From Sporobolomyces roseus (lineage: Eukaryota; Basidiomycota; Microbotryomycetes; Sporidiobolales; Sporidiobolaceae): 64,000 nucleotides of DNA. The stretch lies in contig JADILM010000001.1 of assembly GCA_016617785.1 (NCBI GenBank), positions 3,906,001 to 3,970,000 of the forward strand, written 5' to 3'. Every line of letters begins with the position of its first letter. Position 1 is the first letter of the stretch. The notes beneath the pieces are model-generated. The model was not told the origin of the DNA. It did not search any database and worked only from the letters and a program-made list of their open reading frames with translations. Position numbers and translations under genes: made by a program. Positions 37,801 through 50,012 of this stretch are shown here, piece by piece.

Positions 37801-38510
37801 GGGGGAAGAGACAAGTTAGTGAAGAAGGGTTTTCGGAGAGGAGTAAGACTACTCAAGCTACGATTGATGCGGCCAAGAGGAGGAGGAATGCGAATGCAGT
37901 TGCTAAATTCGTTTGCGAGTTGTGTGGAGAAACTTTTACGAGACGTTACAATCTCAGAGGTGAGCTCCTTTTTTCTTCTTTCTTCTAGCGAGTGAAGAGT
38001 GAGAAGCTGATGAGAGGGGGAAAGGAGTGCAGGTCATCAGAGAGCTCATACTGGTGAAAAACCTTACAAGTGTTCTTATGACGGTTGTGATAAAGTGAGT
38101 CTCACTCTCTCTATCGTAAGAGTCATTGGCTGATCAGCTGAGAGTGTGTGTTTAGGCGTTCGCAAGAGCTCATGATTGTAAGAGACATGAATTGTTACAT
38201 TTGGGAGTTAGAAAATATCACTGTACGTATTCCTATCTCCTTCACTCTCAGCACTTCTCAAAGATCACAGTCGCTGAAGTTGTGAATTGGAGTACAGGCT
38301 CTCCTTGTAAGAGGGATTTCGTTAGATTGGACGCTCTGCATCGTCATCGTAAGTTTCCCCTTTCTCCCTTTCACACTTGTTTCCGATCTCGAGGCTGACA
38401 TGGCATGAGTGATTGCACGTGTAGATCGTAGTGAAGTAGGACAATCATGTGTCAAACAACTCGAGGCGGAAGGTTATGTGTTTGATGAGAAAGGTGCAGT
38501 TACTCTCTAG
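34895..38510 (+). CDS. CRZ1: Crz1-type C2H2 transcription factor (putative calcineurin target)
   Basis: Six exons (34895-35995, 36066-37959, 38033-38094, 38156-38222, 38298-38348, 38425-38510) give 1086 residues. The first ~900 are Ser/Pro/Gln-rich with Gly, poly-Gln and Ala runs and many Ser-Pro sites. A basic and acidic region precedes three C-terminal fingers. Finger 1 is FVCELCGETFTRRYNLRGHQ then RAH. Finger 2 is KCSYDGCDKAFARAHDCKRH then ELLH. An atypical third finger, CSPCKRDFVRLDALHRHHRS, ends in a late Cys (GQSC). The third-finger layout and FTRRYNLR / FARAHDCKRHE match Crz1. Calcineurin dephosphorylates such factors to drive nuclear entry. I found no textbook PxIxIT docking motif by eye. 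An AATAAA lies at 38672 after the stop. An upstream frame from 34868 begins with GTG and is not preferred. Confidence 0.85.
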
Positions 38511-39329
38511 AAATCGGACTACTTTCCTCCACTCTGCTTCCCTACCTCTCGCTCTCTCTTTCCCTCTTCCGGTCAACGCTTTCGACGTCGACTCTCTAGA
38601 TGTACTAGAACTCTCGAAATACTTTGTGTATCACTCTTCTCTCTATGAATGTAGAAAAATCGCTTTTTCGAAATAAATACAATGTATCTATGTTCTACCG
38701 ACTGCGCCGCCAGTGAGAGCGATTCCTCTACGTTGCGAACTGCTGTCGAGGGGTGTAGGTCCGAAGTGATTCAGATTTTATTGATTTGAAGTTGCGAAAC
38801 GTAAACGACAAATTCACCGGTTCGAATTCTCTCCTCCTCAGTTCAACTCGCCTCTGGTTCGATTCCACGGTCACACTCGTCAAGGGAGAGCGCTCGCATC
38901 GTCCAATCAACCTTCGAGTACCTCTAGCCGAATCTCATCATCTCCAAACAGGAGTCCTCTTCATCATCGCTCGTTTCCCTCAACACCACAACTCTATCAA
39001 CAAAGCCAGATATACAGATTCAGACGTGTGCTCAGGCAGTAACACGAAACACGAACTCGGGCTCATACCGCAACACCACTCGCCAAATTCGAGGGTACCT
39101 CTGATCGGGACGAACCTCGCAGCAATCAAGGCCTCCCTCCCTCTTCAAAGGACGCTCTACTCGGTACTCAGGAGAGCTTCAAATACAACGAGCTAGCTAC
39201 AAATCTCTACTACAGTCGGAATCGCTCTTTCTCTCCTTCTCACCTCCCCGCTTCCTCCCCCTCTCGCTCTTTCCCCATTTTCACCGCCTCCCTCTCTTGC
39301 TCTTCCTTCCCCTCTAGCCACCTCTCAAG
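38511..39329. other. Intergenic region, Crz1-type gene / NIPA transporter
   Basis: It holds the 3' untranslated region of the Crz1-type gene and the promoter and C/T-rich leader of the transporter. A plus-strand frame at 38786-39196 is open for 136 codons without a recognisable motif. I do not call it a gene, though a small gene or long leader cannot be excluded. Confidence 0.4.
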
Positions 39330-41962
39330 ATGTCCTCCTCAATCTCAGCAACTCTCTCAGCAACCGCATCAGCCTCAGCCTCGGCCGTAGCAGACCCAAA
39401 TGCTTCTCCAGCCTCTTACAAAGTTATTGGAGTGTTACTGGCAGTGGGAAGTGGGATTTTTATTGGTGGGAGTTTCGTTTTGAAGAAAAAGGTGAGCCCT
39501 CTACTCGCTCTCCTCAGGGTGATGGGCGGAAACAGCAGGAGAATCAAAGACGAGGATCCGCGAAATCTTTGGTTTTCAGGGCGTACGAACGATTGGCTGA
39601 CTTAGATTCGACGATGTGACGATGTGCAGGGGCTGCTGGCGGCGTATGGGAAGTCGGGAAAGACGGCGGGTGAAGGTGTACCATATTTGAAATCTTGGAT
39701 GGTGAGTTTATCGACGTGAACGCTTGATGTAACCAAACGCTGACGTTCCTGCCCTTGATTCCTCACAGTGGTGGGCAGGAATGATCATGATGATCGTCGG
39801 AGAGCTGCTGAATCTCGTAGCCTATTCTTTCGTCGATGCCGTAAGTTTCTCGTTTTCCCTTCTCTGAATCCTCTCCCCAGCTCGACTAACCCATTCCCGA
39901 CCATATCGTAGATTCTCGTCACACCCCTAGGAGCGATCGCCGTAGTAGTCTCGAACGTACTCTCACATTTCTTCCTCAACGAACGACTCACAACATTCGG
40001 ATGGCTCGGTTCTGCCCTATGTATCCTCGGAGCAGTCGTCATTGCGCTCAACGGACCTCAAGAACAAACAGCTTCAACGATCAAAGAGTTTCAGAAATTG
40101 TTCTTGAGTCCGGGTTTTTTGGTCTGGGCGAGTTTGACTATCGTTGCTTCGTTGGGATTAATGTACGTTCTCAAATCCTCACAATATCGGGAACTGAGAT
40201 GACCACTGATACTGGAAGATCTTGATTCGTAGCTTCTTCGTCGCACCAAAGTTCGGAAAGACTCATATGCTGGTTTACATCACGATCTGTTCTTTACTCG
40301 GAGGACTCTCAGTAGCGTGTACTTCAGGACTCGGAGCATCAATCTTGACGTCGATTCGCGGTGAGAATCAAGTCAAACATTGGTAAGCACGATGCGCTTC
40401 TTCAGACGAGTCCCTCGCTAATTTGAGTAGTTCATTTGAGTCTACAGGTTCTTCTGGTTCCTACTCGGATTCGTCGTGATCACACTCGTGTCAGAAGTGA
40501 TATACCTCAACAAAGCTCTAGCTCTGTTCAATACAGCAATGGGTAAGTCTCTCTTTTGCCTCTCACCAGTTCTAGACGAGCTGACATTTCGTTTTCTTCC
40601 GATAGTCACACCAACTTACTTTGTACTCTTCACGAGTTGTACTCTTATCACTTCAATCATTCTCTCTAAGGGCTTCCACATCCCTGCGACAGACATCGTC
40701 ACAGTCATCCTAGGTTTCCTCGTTATTTGCGTTGGGATCAGTGAGTTCCCTTTCGTTTCGTATTCCGCTCAACATGTATACAATTTGAAGGTCCGAGTTT
40801 ACAGCCCTGCTTCAACTCTCCAAGATCGATCCGAACGAAATCAAGTCCGGAGTGCTCGATCGACGTTCTACAGTTCTCCTCTCCGCTTCTCGAGCCGAAG
40901 CATCTCATCACGACGGACTCGACTCACGCGAAAAGGGACTCGACATTGAAGATCCCGGTATCGACACCTTACGAGGAACAGCAGGAGCGATCGGTTCAAT
41001 TCATCGAGCGATTTCAATGCGACGAGGAATGTCGAGGGCATCTTCGAGAGCTGGAGGAGAGTTTGATCCGAGTGAAGCGATCAGGAGGAGAGGAGCACCG
41101 GGAGCTTATGGAAGTGGACCGAGGGAGACTGAGATGGGAATGCAACAGTTGACGAGGCATCAACTTTATGATGAGCCGATGCCGTTGGATGCGGCGGATA
41201 AACTCTCATTCCATTCGGGTCAGCCCTCGCCTGGATTGATCCCGAATCCTCCGAGATCTGCTACTCTCAAGTTTGCAGACGAGGACAGAGTTCATCAATG
41301 TGCGTTTCTGCTTTCCTCACGTTCTCGAGCTCGTCGAAACTGACATTTGCTCGACTCGAACAGACGGAGCACGCAGTGGAGACGAATACCATTCGACTCA
41401 ACTACGAGCGGATGGATCTCACATGCATCTCCCACCTCCCGTTCCCGATTCAGGAGATCTCTCATCCGCAATCTTTACTTCCCCTCCGATCCCTTCCCCA
41501 AAATCAACTGAATCCGGTACCTTCTCCGCCGCTCGAAGTGGCTCAGTATTCTCCACCTCGGCATACGCCGACCCCTACTCTACTATTACACCTCAAGAGA
41601 ACTTGGGTCCAGGTCATTTCCCTCGTTCACCAGGTCGACATATCCTCCCCTCTTCTTCTACACCAAGGGATCAATCTCTCTCATCCTCTGATTCGACTAA
41701 GTCAGTATTAGCAAACGCGACAAGTCCAACTCGACATCGATTCGCACTACCTTCTTTCCCTCGAACGAGAGAGAGATCGAGAACAAGGTCTGATAACAAC
41801 AACGATCATCGAGGGAATCGACCAAAGGGACCTGCGGACTTAGAGGAGATGGAGAGTGAAGCGTTGGTCAGCTCAAGGGAAGAGGATGGCGATGATGAAG
41901 GAGAGGATGGGAGCGAATTGGGAGGGAGATTGGAGAAGTACGACACGAGAGATCAGCTCTAG
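39330..41962 (+). CDS. NIPA-type magnesium transporter
   Basis: Nine exons (39330-39491, 39630-39701, 39769-39840, 39912-40162, 40233-40382, 40448-40542, 40606-40740, 40805-41299, 41364-41962) give 676 residues. The first ~320 residues hold about nine membrane spans with family signatures: IGVLLAVGSGIFIGGSFVLK; WWAGMIMMIVGELLNLVAYS; VTPLGAIAVVVSNVLSHFFL; LALFNTAMVTPTYFVLFTS. These identify the NIPA/DUF803 transporters, thought to carry Mg2+ or related divalent cations. The ~350-residue C-terminal tail is cytosolic-looking, rich in Ser, Pro and acidic residues, and contains repeated RRG/SRAS motifs, so it is probably regulated by phosphorylation. Small exons follow the membrane spans. Confidence 0.92.
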
Positions 41963-42363
41963 TGTGCTTCTCTCCCGCAACAGACACTATCTCGCAAAAC
42001 CTATGTATCTATCTGCTTGCTCTGTTATCACTAGCTTACCCCTCCAATCTGACCTGTTCCTCCTCCCTTCTGAACCTTTGTCTCTATATCGCAAACCGTT
42101 TTCTCTCTTCTCTCTTTTGTACTTGTGTGGCCGCAATCGAAACAGACGCCCTAGATGGGTATGAATCAACTGGAAAATGCGAAAGCAGAGAGTTTTACAG
42201 GGTACGATATACGAAACTACATTGATGCGAAAGTATTAGTTTGGTAGTTACTAAGTGATAAAAAGGGCAGAGGCAGGCAGGTATTATACGACAGTAGATT
42301 CTAAGCGTAACTATTCGTTAGGTGTAGAGTAAGAACAAGTTGGAAGTCTCGTCTGATGCTGAC
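41963..42363. other. Convergent 3' region, NIPA transporter / TBC gene
   Basis: Both neighbours end here. The sequence is T/C-rich after the plus-strand stop, consistent with a 3' untranslated region. No gene was seen. Confidence 0.4.
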
Positions 42364-44801
42364 TTAGGTGATCCTCGAACCGCTCGATCCGTCTTTGACG
42401 TATCCTTGCCATTCTTCTCGCCAGCTCTTCATCTTTGTTCTCAGTCCCTTGAGGCGGAGAGTCTTGCGAATCCAGCGAAGAAGGGCGTCGTCCGAGTCGA
42501 CATCGAAGTAGGAAGAGAGGGTCGATAGAATGGATTCGAACGAAGCGTTGGATGCGGTAAAGTCATCTGCGAGTCGATAAAGCTGGTCAGCCATCGCTAC
42601 TAAGCGAAACTAACGAGGTAGAGGGAAACTCACGCTGGAAATGCCAGATGATAGCGAGAGCAGTGACGATCAAAAAGTCGAGACCTTCGAGAAGTAAGCC
42701 ATCCCACAGTCTCATCTGAGTTGCGAAAGGTACAGAGTTGGCGAACAGGGTGATGTACCATTTCGTAGCGTAAGCAGAGGTCGAAATGTAGTGTTCGTTC
42801 TGTCGGTGAATGATCGTGAGCTCAAGATGAGAAGCGAGTATGTGAATCGACTCACGAATGCTTTGTGAACATCGGGCATGAGTAGCTCGATCAACCGCTC
42901 TTGGACATAGAATGCCTCCATCAAACCGGGGAATCCTGGTTCAAAGATGTTTTCGAGTTGATATTGATCGAAAAGACGGCAGAGGCCAGCATAGGCTCGC
43001 TGCAAGTCACGAACGATACAGATCAGTAGATGTAGAGATGATCAGCAGAGTCAGTATGGCTTACCTCTGGTTCGAAGTAGCAAAGTAACGTCGCAGCGAT
43101 AGGACCCATTCCTTGACAGTAACCTCCGACATTCTCGCTCCGTAATCCGAAAGCATGCAAAACGTGGAACAGCGCTCGTTGACCTTGTCCGTAACGAGTG
43201 TGGAAGAGAACGTGACCCGAGATCGTTCTCGGAACGTCGAGATCGATTTGTACATCCTGAGCCGACGGTAAGTCGAGGTAGTGTTCGTACTCTCGCTTGA
43301 GCTGTTCGAGCGAAGGCGTCCCTCTCCCTCCAACTTCTTCTACCATCTTCTCCATCAACAAACCCCAAACTGCTCTTCTCCATCGATCCGGAATTCCCTT
43401 GAACACTCTTCTCTGAAATCGTCGATATTTCCCTTTATCTCCTCCTCCACCTCCCGGTAGCCGCCCACTCCACCACATCGCAGGGGAAACAGTCCAGATC
43501 TGAGCGTTTCCACCTGGATCTCGTTTCCCGACTGCAAGCATGTCTGCCCATTTCGCTATCCGTTTCGTTTCGAGTTCTGCTTGTTCTGGAGAGATAGCGC
43601 TCGAAGGAAGTAGGGAGACGGTCGACTGTCGATTAGGATGGGAACGACTGCGAGGAGAAGGGATTGGAGGAGTCGAAGCTGATTTCGAGGAGGATTTTTT
43701 CGGGGTCGAGCCGCTGAGAGATGGTAGATTCTGAAATGCGGCGGGGGAAAGAGTTGCGAGTCGGTTGTGCTGACAAGCTACAGCTGAAGGGTGTGATTGA
43801 GAGAAGAAGCCATAGCTGTCCGCAAAGCAACAGTTTGGTCAATTTCGCTGGTGAGACGAAGTATTGTGAATCAGAACTTACCGATCGACCCGTCGCAGGA
43901 CTTGATCCGCTCTCGCTTCCTCGTCCTGGTTGAGCGGGATCGCAACACCTTTGCCCTTCTCCGGTGATCGGATCGCACTCTGACCTCCCTCTGCTACTTC
44001 TCGATTGATGATTCCATCTCGTGTTCGCTCCTTTCCCTCGTCCCATCCATCTCCTCTTACTCCCTGTGCGTCCAGTCGAGCGTAAAGCATTCTGATCAAC
44101 CCTGCTGTGACTTCAGGATCCGAGGTGAAGGAAGAAGTCGAAGCAGGATAGGGTGAAGATTGAGGGACCGGAAGATGGGAGGAATTCGAGGTCGCAGCAG
44201 AGAGGGTCGATTGGGCAGAGAGGGTCTTGGAGGATGTGTCTCGACTCGTAGCTTGGAAAGTCGAAGAAGCGGGAGAAGGGTTTCCAGAGGTGTTCGATAT
44301 CGAAGGGAAAGAATTTCGAGGACTTGATGTCGATGATAGGTTGCTGCCGACAAACTTGAGACGCTGTGGGGCTGGAGATACCGTGGAGGGAGAAGCTGGA
44401 GAGGACGAAGGGAGAGTCGAATCGAGAATAGGTGGGGGTAATCGAGCAGGACTCAGGAGCTGACCACCGTTCCTGTTGTTGAGGATGGGAGAGCCATTCT
44501 CGTTTGGAACGTTGAGACTCGATCTCCGACTGGCAGACCTGACGGAAGGTGCAGGACTTTGATTAATCGAAATAGCCCCGACGGAATCCCTTCTCGGCGG
44601 TGGTGTAAAGGTTTGCCCTCGCACATTTGTACGTACTGCTCCATCTTCGATAACCTCCTTCTTCATGCTGTAACTATTCCAGCTCAGGTCCTCTACCGAA
44701 GTTGAAGGAGTGATCGTCCCTTGTCTTCCCTTCATTCCGTTCCTTATTTGCCCAGGTACTCTGCTTTCTTCTGTGACTGCTGCTTGAGCTACTGCCGACA
44801 T
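42364..44801 (-). CDS. TBC-domain Rab GTPase-activating protein
   Basis: The coding region is read from an ATG at 44801 through an exon ending near 43879, then a large exon to ~43063 and at least four smaller ones, ending at 42364. The first ~350 residues are Ser/Pro-rich and unstructured. The TBC domain begins at VFKGIPDRWRRAVWGLLME, with the catalytic-arginine motif in the first part (IPDRWR), then the glutamine-finger motif GGYCQGMGPIAATLLCYF. The later helices are RAYAGLCRLFDQYQLENIF, FYVQERLIELLMPDVHKAF and IHF-type WDGLLLEGLDFLIVTALAI. IDLDVPRTISGHVLFHTRYG (IxxDxxRT) is also typical. Such proteins turn off Rab GTPases in vesicle traffic. The frame stays open above 44801 to about 44915 without an ATG, so the true start may lie in an unseen 5' exon. 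Confidence 0.88.
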
Positions 44802-45352
44802 CCTACGGCGAGGACTTGGTGTCCTGGGAGCCGAGGGGTTGAGCGATTGATCGTGAGGCGTGGGCGGAAGTTCGAGGGCTGAGGAGAGCTTGACAGCCAC
44901 CTTGACGTACTGCTAGCGAGTTGTATGTGCTGCCAAGTTCTCTGAAGGAGAAGAGGAGGTCGAAGGAGGTTGTCTAGAGGAGGTGTGGCCGTTGAAAGTG
45001 GGGAGGAGATGAAGGGGGTTTCAAGCGATTATTGAGCCGCTGAGGGATAGTGAGCGACCCAGTGAGGCTCTTATCGAGCTAATGACACTTTGGCGATGTG
45101 AAGAGAGAGATAGCGGAGAAGAAGTTCGAGTGCGAGCCATTTCTCGCTTTTTCGCAATGAGACTCGCATTTCGATAAAGGCTTACGAGTCGCTTGGGAGA
45201 CTTTCGTATGGGCAATTGAAAGATAGCCAGAGAGCTCGACAGTACTGCTTCCCAATTACAGCGACGGAACAGACAAATACGACAATCGCTTCGCAGAAAA
45301 CACAAATACATTCGACGATAACACTAAGCCCTGCTTTCCCCTCTTGAGATCC
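44802..45352. other. Upstream region of the TBC gene
   Basis: The first ~110 bases are open in the TBC frame but lack an ATG. Minus-strand frame 45021-45143 starts with an ATG (MARTRTSSPLSLSS) and could be part of a 5' exon, but no clean splice pair joins it. The rest separates the TBC gene from the transporter stop codon. Confidence 0.35.
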
Positions 45353-47599
45353 TTACATCTTGAAGCGGAACCCAGGGTGCTTCTGCCCGAGGATAGCGAT
45401 CTCGTCGGCAGTCTTTCCGTCGAGAACGTGATCGTCGTGACCCAAAGCTTTCTTTTTGTTTTGACGAGATTGATAGATGAAGAGAAGAATCGAGAGGATG
45501 AAGATACCGGAGGATGTTCCCAAGTTGATACCGTTGGCTCTCTTGTAGAGGGGCGCGTCGCTGTACGAAACAAGCGTCGTCAGCACAGAGATTAAAAAAC
45601 GCGCTTCATACGATCCAATGAGGTGTAGTACGTACTCCGGAAGGAACACCCACGTAGCCACTAATCCTCCAAGGTTTCCAGCGAACACAACGGTGCCGAG
45701 GGCTGAAGCTTTCGAAGTGTCACTCGTCGAGTTGATCGCAACAACGCTCGTGCACATCGCACCGAATTGGAAGGCTCCGATCGCCTGTTGCATGATCGTT
45801 TGTGTTAGTTGTTGTGGTATGTGAAGGGATGTTGTGGTATGTGAAGGGAGGGAAGACGAAGGAGGAAGCGGGTCAACCGGAGGAGAGAGGGAGAAAAGTA
45901 AAACGTACCACAATGAAAGCAGCGGCGTACTTCGTGTTGAGGTCGGCCGGACTGCGACCAGTTGCAACAAACATAACGTAACCAACAATCATAGGTACTG
46001 CCGACCCAATCATGAAGACAAGGCGACGGTTGAACTTCCAAGAGAAGAATGGAACCTAAGAATCGAGAACTGTCAGTTTCTTCGCTTCCCTAGTCAGAAG
46101 TTGCTTGATCAACTCACAGCAAGCGTAAAGAATGCTCCGACGATATAAGGGGGAACCGTGCGTAGTTGTAATTGCACAGTCGTGCGACCTGGGAATAACG
46201 TTCGAATGACAGTCGGAACTGCGAAAGAAGCGAATGTTAGCTTGAAACTCATCTTCCGCTTACCGATTGAGACCAGTGCAGAGTATGAAAGATTCTGAGC
46301 TTACGGAAGAAACCGAGACCTTGTACAGTGATGTTGTCGAGTAAGAAGATGAGGGAAGTGATGAGGGTAGTCGGATTTGTCATGCCTTGAATCATGGCTT
46401 TTGTGGACAGCGAGTCGATGACCTTGGGCATACCAACGTTATCAATCTTGACACGAGCGGCGCAGAGAGCTGACGAGAGTGGAAGCAGGTCAATGAGCTA
46501 CTCGGAATATCGGAATAGGACAGAAAGCAAACCTTTTTCCTCCTCGTTCAACCATCTAGCTTTCTGAGGGTCATCGCAGAGTACAAACCAGGAAGCGATA
46601 GCGATGGCCATCGTGATCAATCCTTCAATCTAATGGCAGGAAGCAAAGAATTAGCGAGTTCGAGAAGAGACGTCGACAAGAGAAACGTACGAAGAAGATG
46701 TTTCGCCATCTCGAATCAGCATGCCAGGTGTCGATGGTCAAGATACCAGACGCAAGGAGACCTCCGAATGCGCCTGCCAGAGGTGCGCAAACGATGTAGA
46801 GAGCGAGACGGAAAGCCAATTCGGAGTTGCGATAGAAGCGGGACAAGTAGAGCGCGATTCCAGGGAATACACCTCCTTCAGCGATACCGAGGACTGCAGG
46901 AGACCGAGATATCAGTATGCAGCACGTTCACAAGTCACAAGAAAGAGTCTCTCTGAACTCACGGAATCGGACTGCGATACCAGCGCCAAAGGTATCGACC
47001 CAGGTCATAACGAAGGAGAACAGACCGAAGAGTAGCGTCCAAACCGAGATCATCTTCGCGACTCCTAGTTTCTTGTTGAGCCATTGACAGGGCAATTCGA
47101 AAGCGACGTACTGTGAAGGAGGCAGGATTAGTATGGAGCAGTTGGGACGAGGAACAAACGAATGACTTACAGCGACGTAGAAAGCGGTGAGGAGAATGTT
47201 GTAATCATATCCTGCCAATCCCAAATCTCTCTCCAAACCTGCTAGCCTCGCGTTTCCCTATAGCCGCAATGTCAGCGCTTTGCGAATGCCTTGAACAGAG
47301 AGAGACGAGAAAACGCACGATATTGGCTCTGTCGATGAAGCAGAAGAGGTAGATCAAAGCGACGGGAGGGATGAGAATCATGTCGAGCTTTCGTAGGAGT
47401 CGTTTCTCTGCTTGCTCGTCGATGTGGATCAAAGGGTTTCCATATTTGTCGGTTGCGACGTGACCGGATTCAGCGATCTCTTCGACTGTTTCTAGCAGAT
47501 CATGTAGTTAGTGAAAAGAGTCACGGTTAAGATGCGAAGAAAGGAAGACGAACGATAGTGAACCGAAGCTTTCTCGTTGTCAACTTCGCTTGAGCTCAT
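45353..47599 (-). CDS. Major-facilitator anion:cation symporter (allantoate/nicotinate-permease type)
   Basis: About eleven exons on the minus strand give roughly 500 residues from the ATG at 47599. The N-terminus is cytosolic, with EKRLLRKLDMILIPPVALIY starting the first span. Next come FCFIDRANI, GNARLAGLERDLGLAGYDYN and ELPCQWLNKKLGVAKMISVW. VLGIAEGGVFPGIALYLSRF is the ACS-family signature in helix 4. Spans 7-12 include GAFQFGAMCTSVVAINSTSD and ASALGTVVFAGNLGGLVATW. The tail ends HPGFRFKM. The domain order matches the Dal5/Tna1-type anion:cation symporter family of fungi, which imports carboxylate-type compounds such as allantoate, nicotinate or pantothenate. The substrate cannot be read from sequence. 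The gene lies head-to-tail with, but on the same strand as, the TBC gene. Confidence 0.92.
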
Positions 47600-48349
47600 T
47601 GTTGAAGTTACTGGATGAGGTTGCATTTCCCGAAGCGAGAGCAAAATCAGAGTTTGAGGGAAAGAAGTAAGAAGAAGAAGTAGAAGAAGAGAGAGAGTCG
47701 CAAAACCCTTTGAGGGGGGAATTCCTGCTTGTTCGATCTTCTCCTTCTTTTCCACCACCCCCGCTGCACCACATTTCGCCTACTCCGCAAAAGCATTCAA
47801 GCGGACGGAACGGAGACTCTGGTCGATCAATCAGCTGATTCTGGACTCGTTGAAATTCAATTTACCTTGGCTTCAGAGTCGTTTCGCGGTGATTTCGACT
47901 TGAAAAGGTCCGATACGAACGATAGAGACCCAATTCGGACTTGGGTTCCGCTTCACGTGAGTCGTCTCCATTGAGAGAGAGCTTTGGGCAGATAGTATAA
48001 GCGAGAGTCGAGAGTGGTTTCGGAATGCGAAGGCCGAAAAACGATCAAGATTCAAGAGAGACCAGTCCTCTCGGGCTTGTCGCATGTCGATGGCCTGGTA
48101 TCATTCGAAATTGTGTCAGGGCGTGGAGGCCACGATAGGCGGGAAAAGTTTGATGCAAGAATGGGACTCGACGTTGAGCGGGGAAAGAAACGACGATCCC
48201 TCTCTTTCGTTCGAGAATGTGTGAGCTACGTAATGGTGAAGGTGTACTCGTTGCAATGATCGTCTCGAATACAGAAAGACTGTCAAGTGAGAGCAAAGCG
48301 TGTCATTTTGAGGAAGAAGTCGGATTTCGCAAAATCGCAATGAGCGAAC
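47600..48349. other. Upstream region of the MFS transporter gene
   Basis: This 750-base region between the transporter start and the stop of a small membrane-protein gene has no supported coding sequence. It should include the transporter promoter. Confidence 0.4.
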
Positions 48350-49212
48350 CTACTCGAGATTGACTAGACGTTGATGAGTCGTGTCGAGCCTATCGAGACG
48401 TGTATGGTATCTGTCGGGCACTGGCGATGAGCTCAATCGACTGGGATAGAGATGCTCTCGCTTACCTTTCTCATCGCCAGCTTTCGAATCCGCTTCCTCC
48501 GCTCTGTCGTTCTGATCAAACGCTCGCCCTCTCCTTGTCGAGTAGAGCATAGCTTCTTCATCTGATGTCGAGGTCTCCGATGAGCTGCTTGCGCGCTTCC
48601 TCTGACGCCGATTTGGTTTGCGCAGAGATTGTGACTTGCGAAGCGAGTTCGACGATGAGCTTCCTCCACAGTTCACCGCTGAGAATGCGATAGAAAGCTG
48701 GAGAGAGCCGCTGATCCCCAGCCACTGTATGAAAGAGAAATGGTCAGTACCGCCAATGCTACAGAACGAAAGACGAGTGTCTTCATTACCGCCCAAATGA
48801 TAAAATCGATCCATGCTTTGTCGCAATCGAAAGTCGGCGTGTTGAGCTTTCCCGATATCGAAGACGCTCCTGAACTGTAACGGTGATGGATGAGATAGAA
48901 TTAGAGAACCGCCTCAAAGCTGGATCGCTATTTCGAGCAAAGTGTGCGAAGTGACGTACCAAACGTTTCCGATCGTCCCATACCAGCACCAGGCGGCATA
49001 ACATACAGCATCGACGACACTTGCGATCTGTTTGACATGTCGTTTCTTCAGCAAAGAGCAAACTATACTACCGAAACTGGCAAAAACAGTCGACGTACTG
49101 AGCAAAGGATTCCGAGAATGCAAGCGTTCGACGAGCAGTTACAGCAACTCGCCATGAGGAGCGCAGAGAATGCCGCAACAGCAATCGTGGAGGATATAGC
49201 TCCCGCAGTCAT
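48350..49212 (-). CDS. Putative small multi-span membrane protein
   Basis: From the ATG at 49212 three to four exons can be joined. The first is TAGAISSTIAVAAFSALLMA with SCCNCSSNACILGILCS. After a ~53-base intron comes KRHVKQIASVVDAVCYAAWC. After a GTACGTCACTTC intron comes KLNTPTFDCDKAWIDFIIWA. After another comes WLGISGSLQLSIAFSAVNC. The total is ~3-4 hydrophobic spans followed by a ~95-residue basic, Ser-rich C-terminal tail (RKPNRRQRKRASSSS). The last exon may run unspliced to the TAG at 48350, or be spliced at the GTAAGC near 48460. No family was recognised; the four-span layout resembles MARVEL-like proteins in size only. The 5' end could extend upstream through alternative splicing. 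Confidence 0.5.
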
Positions 49213-50012
49213 GCTGAGAGAGCTGATATCTGCTGAAACTGAGAAATTCGTGATCGAATCCCATGAATTGTACTAGCGTTTTCGACGAAGCCAGTCTCGT
49301 CGTTAGTTCGAGGTGTGGGAGGGAGTACGAACGATAGCGATTGGAACGAGTGGGACCAGGAAAGTGAGATTGAACACCTCATGAGCGCAACACCAGAATC
49401 AGCGACAACGTCAATAGATATCTGTCTGAAGTTGGGCGCCACTCACCTGCTCCGCTACACCACAGCCCATCTTGCACGGTGTCGATGTCGAGGTGAAGAG
49501 TGGGAGAGAAGCGGCTAACGAGGCTCGAGGCGTCCTTCAACTCCGATTCTGTCCGCGGTGTCTCAAGCTTTACTTGCACGATATCCAGAGTATATTAGCT
49601 AGGGATATGAGAGAAGAGAGAGTACGATTAGAGGTGATGGTGGGGAAGAAAGGGGGCTTTGTCGAAATTGAGAGAGGAAATATCGTCAAAACAGCATCAT
49701 ATCAACAGACATTGGACTTCCAGACAGTACAGAGCAGGTTGAGAAGCCAACAAAGGTCTCTCAGAAGCCTCAAAGCGAGCTTAGCGAGAGATTGACGTTG
49801 AGAGAAGAAGGGAGAAAAGGGGCGATTATTCTCTCTCCTGAACCATTCACTTCACCCTCAAGCAGTGACAAGAGGAGCTCAAGACTAGGCTCTACAACCT
49901 TCTATATACCCCTTGACACCCTCAGTGAACTCGCTACTGAGTTCTCTCCCACTTCTCATTTCCCACTTCTCCACTCTCATCTTTAAAGCTCTCTCACACA
50001 ACAACAAACAAC
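49213..50012. other. Intergenic region upstream of Argonaute
   Basis: The last ~200 bases form a C/T-rich leader ending CACACAACAACAAACAAC before the Argonaute ATG. Plus-strand 49472-49795 is open for 107 codons (includes FCPRCLKLYLHDIQSILARD), but its first codon is not ATG. A minus-strand reading of 49200-49580 also stays open when spliced. Neither is convincing enough to call. Confidence 0.35.

Noticed and set aside
49472..49795. Plus-strand 107-codon ORF as a gene
   Set aside because: It starts without an ATG, carries no recognisable domain and may be a chance frame upstream of Argonaute.
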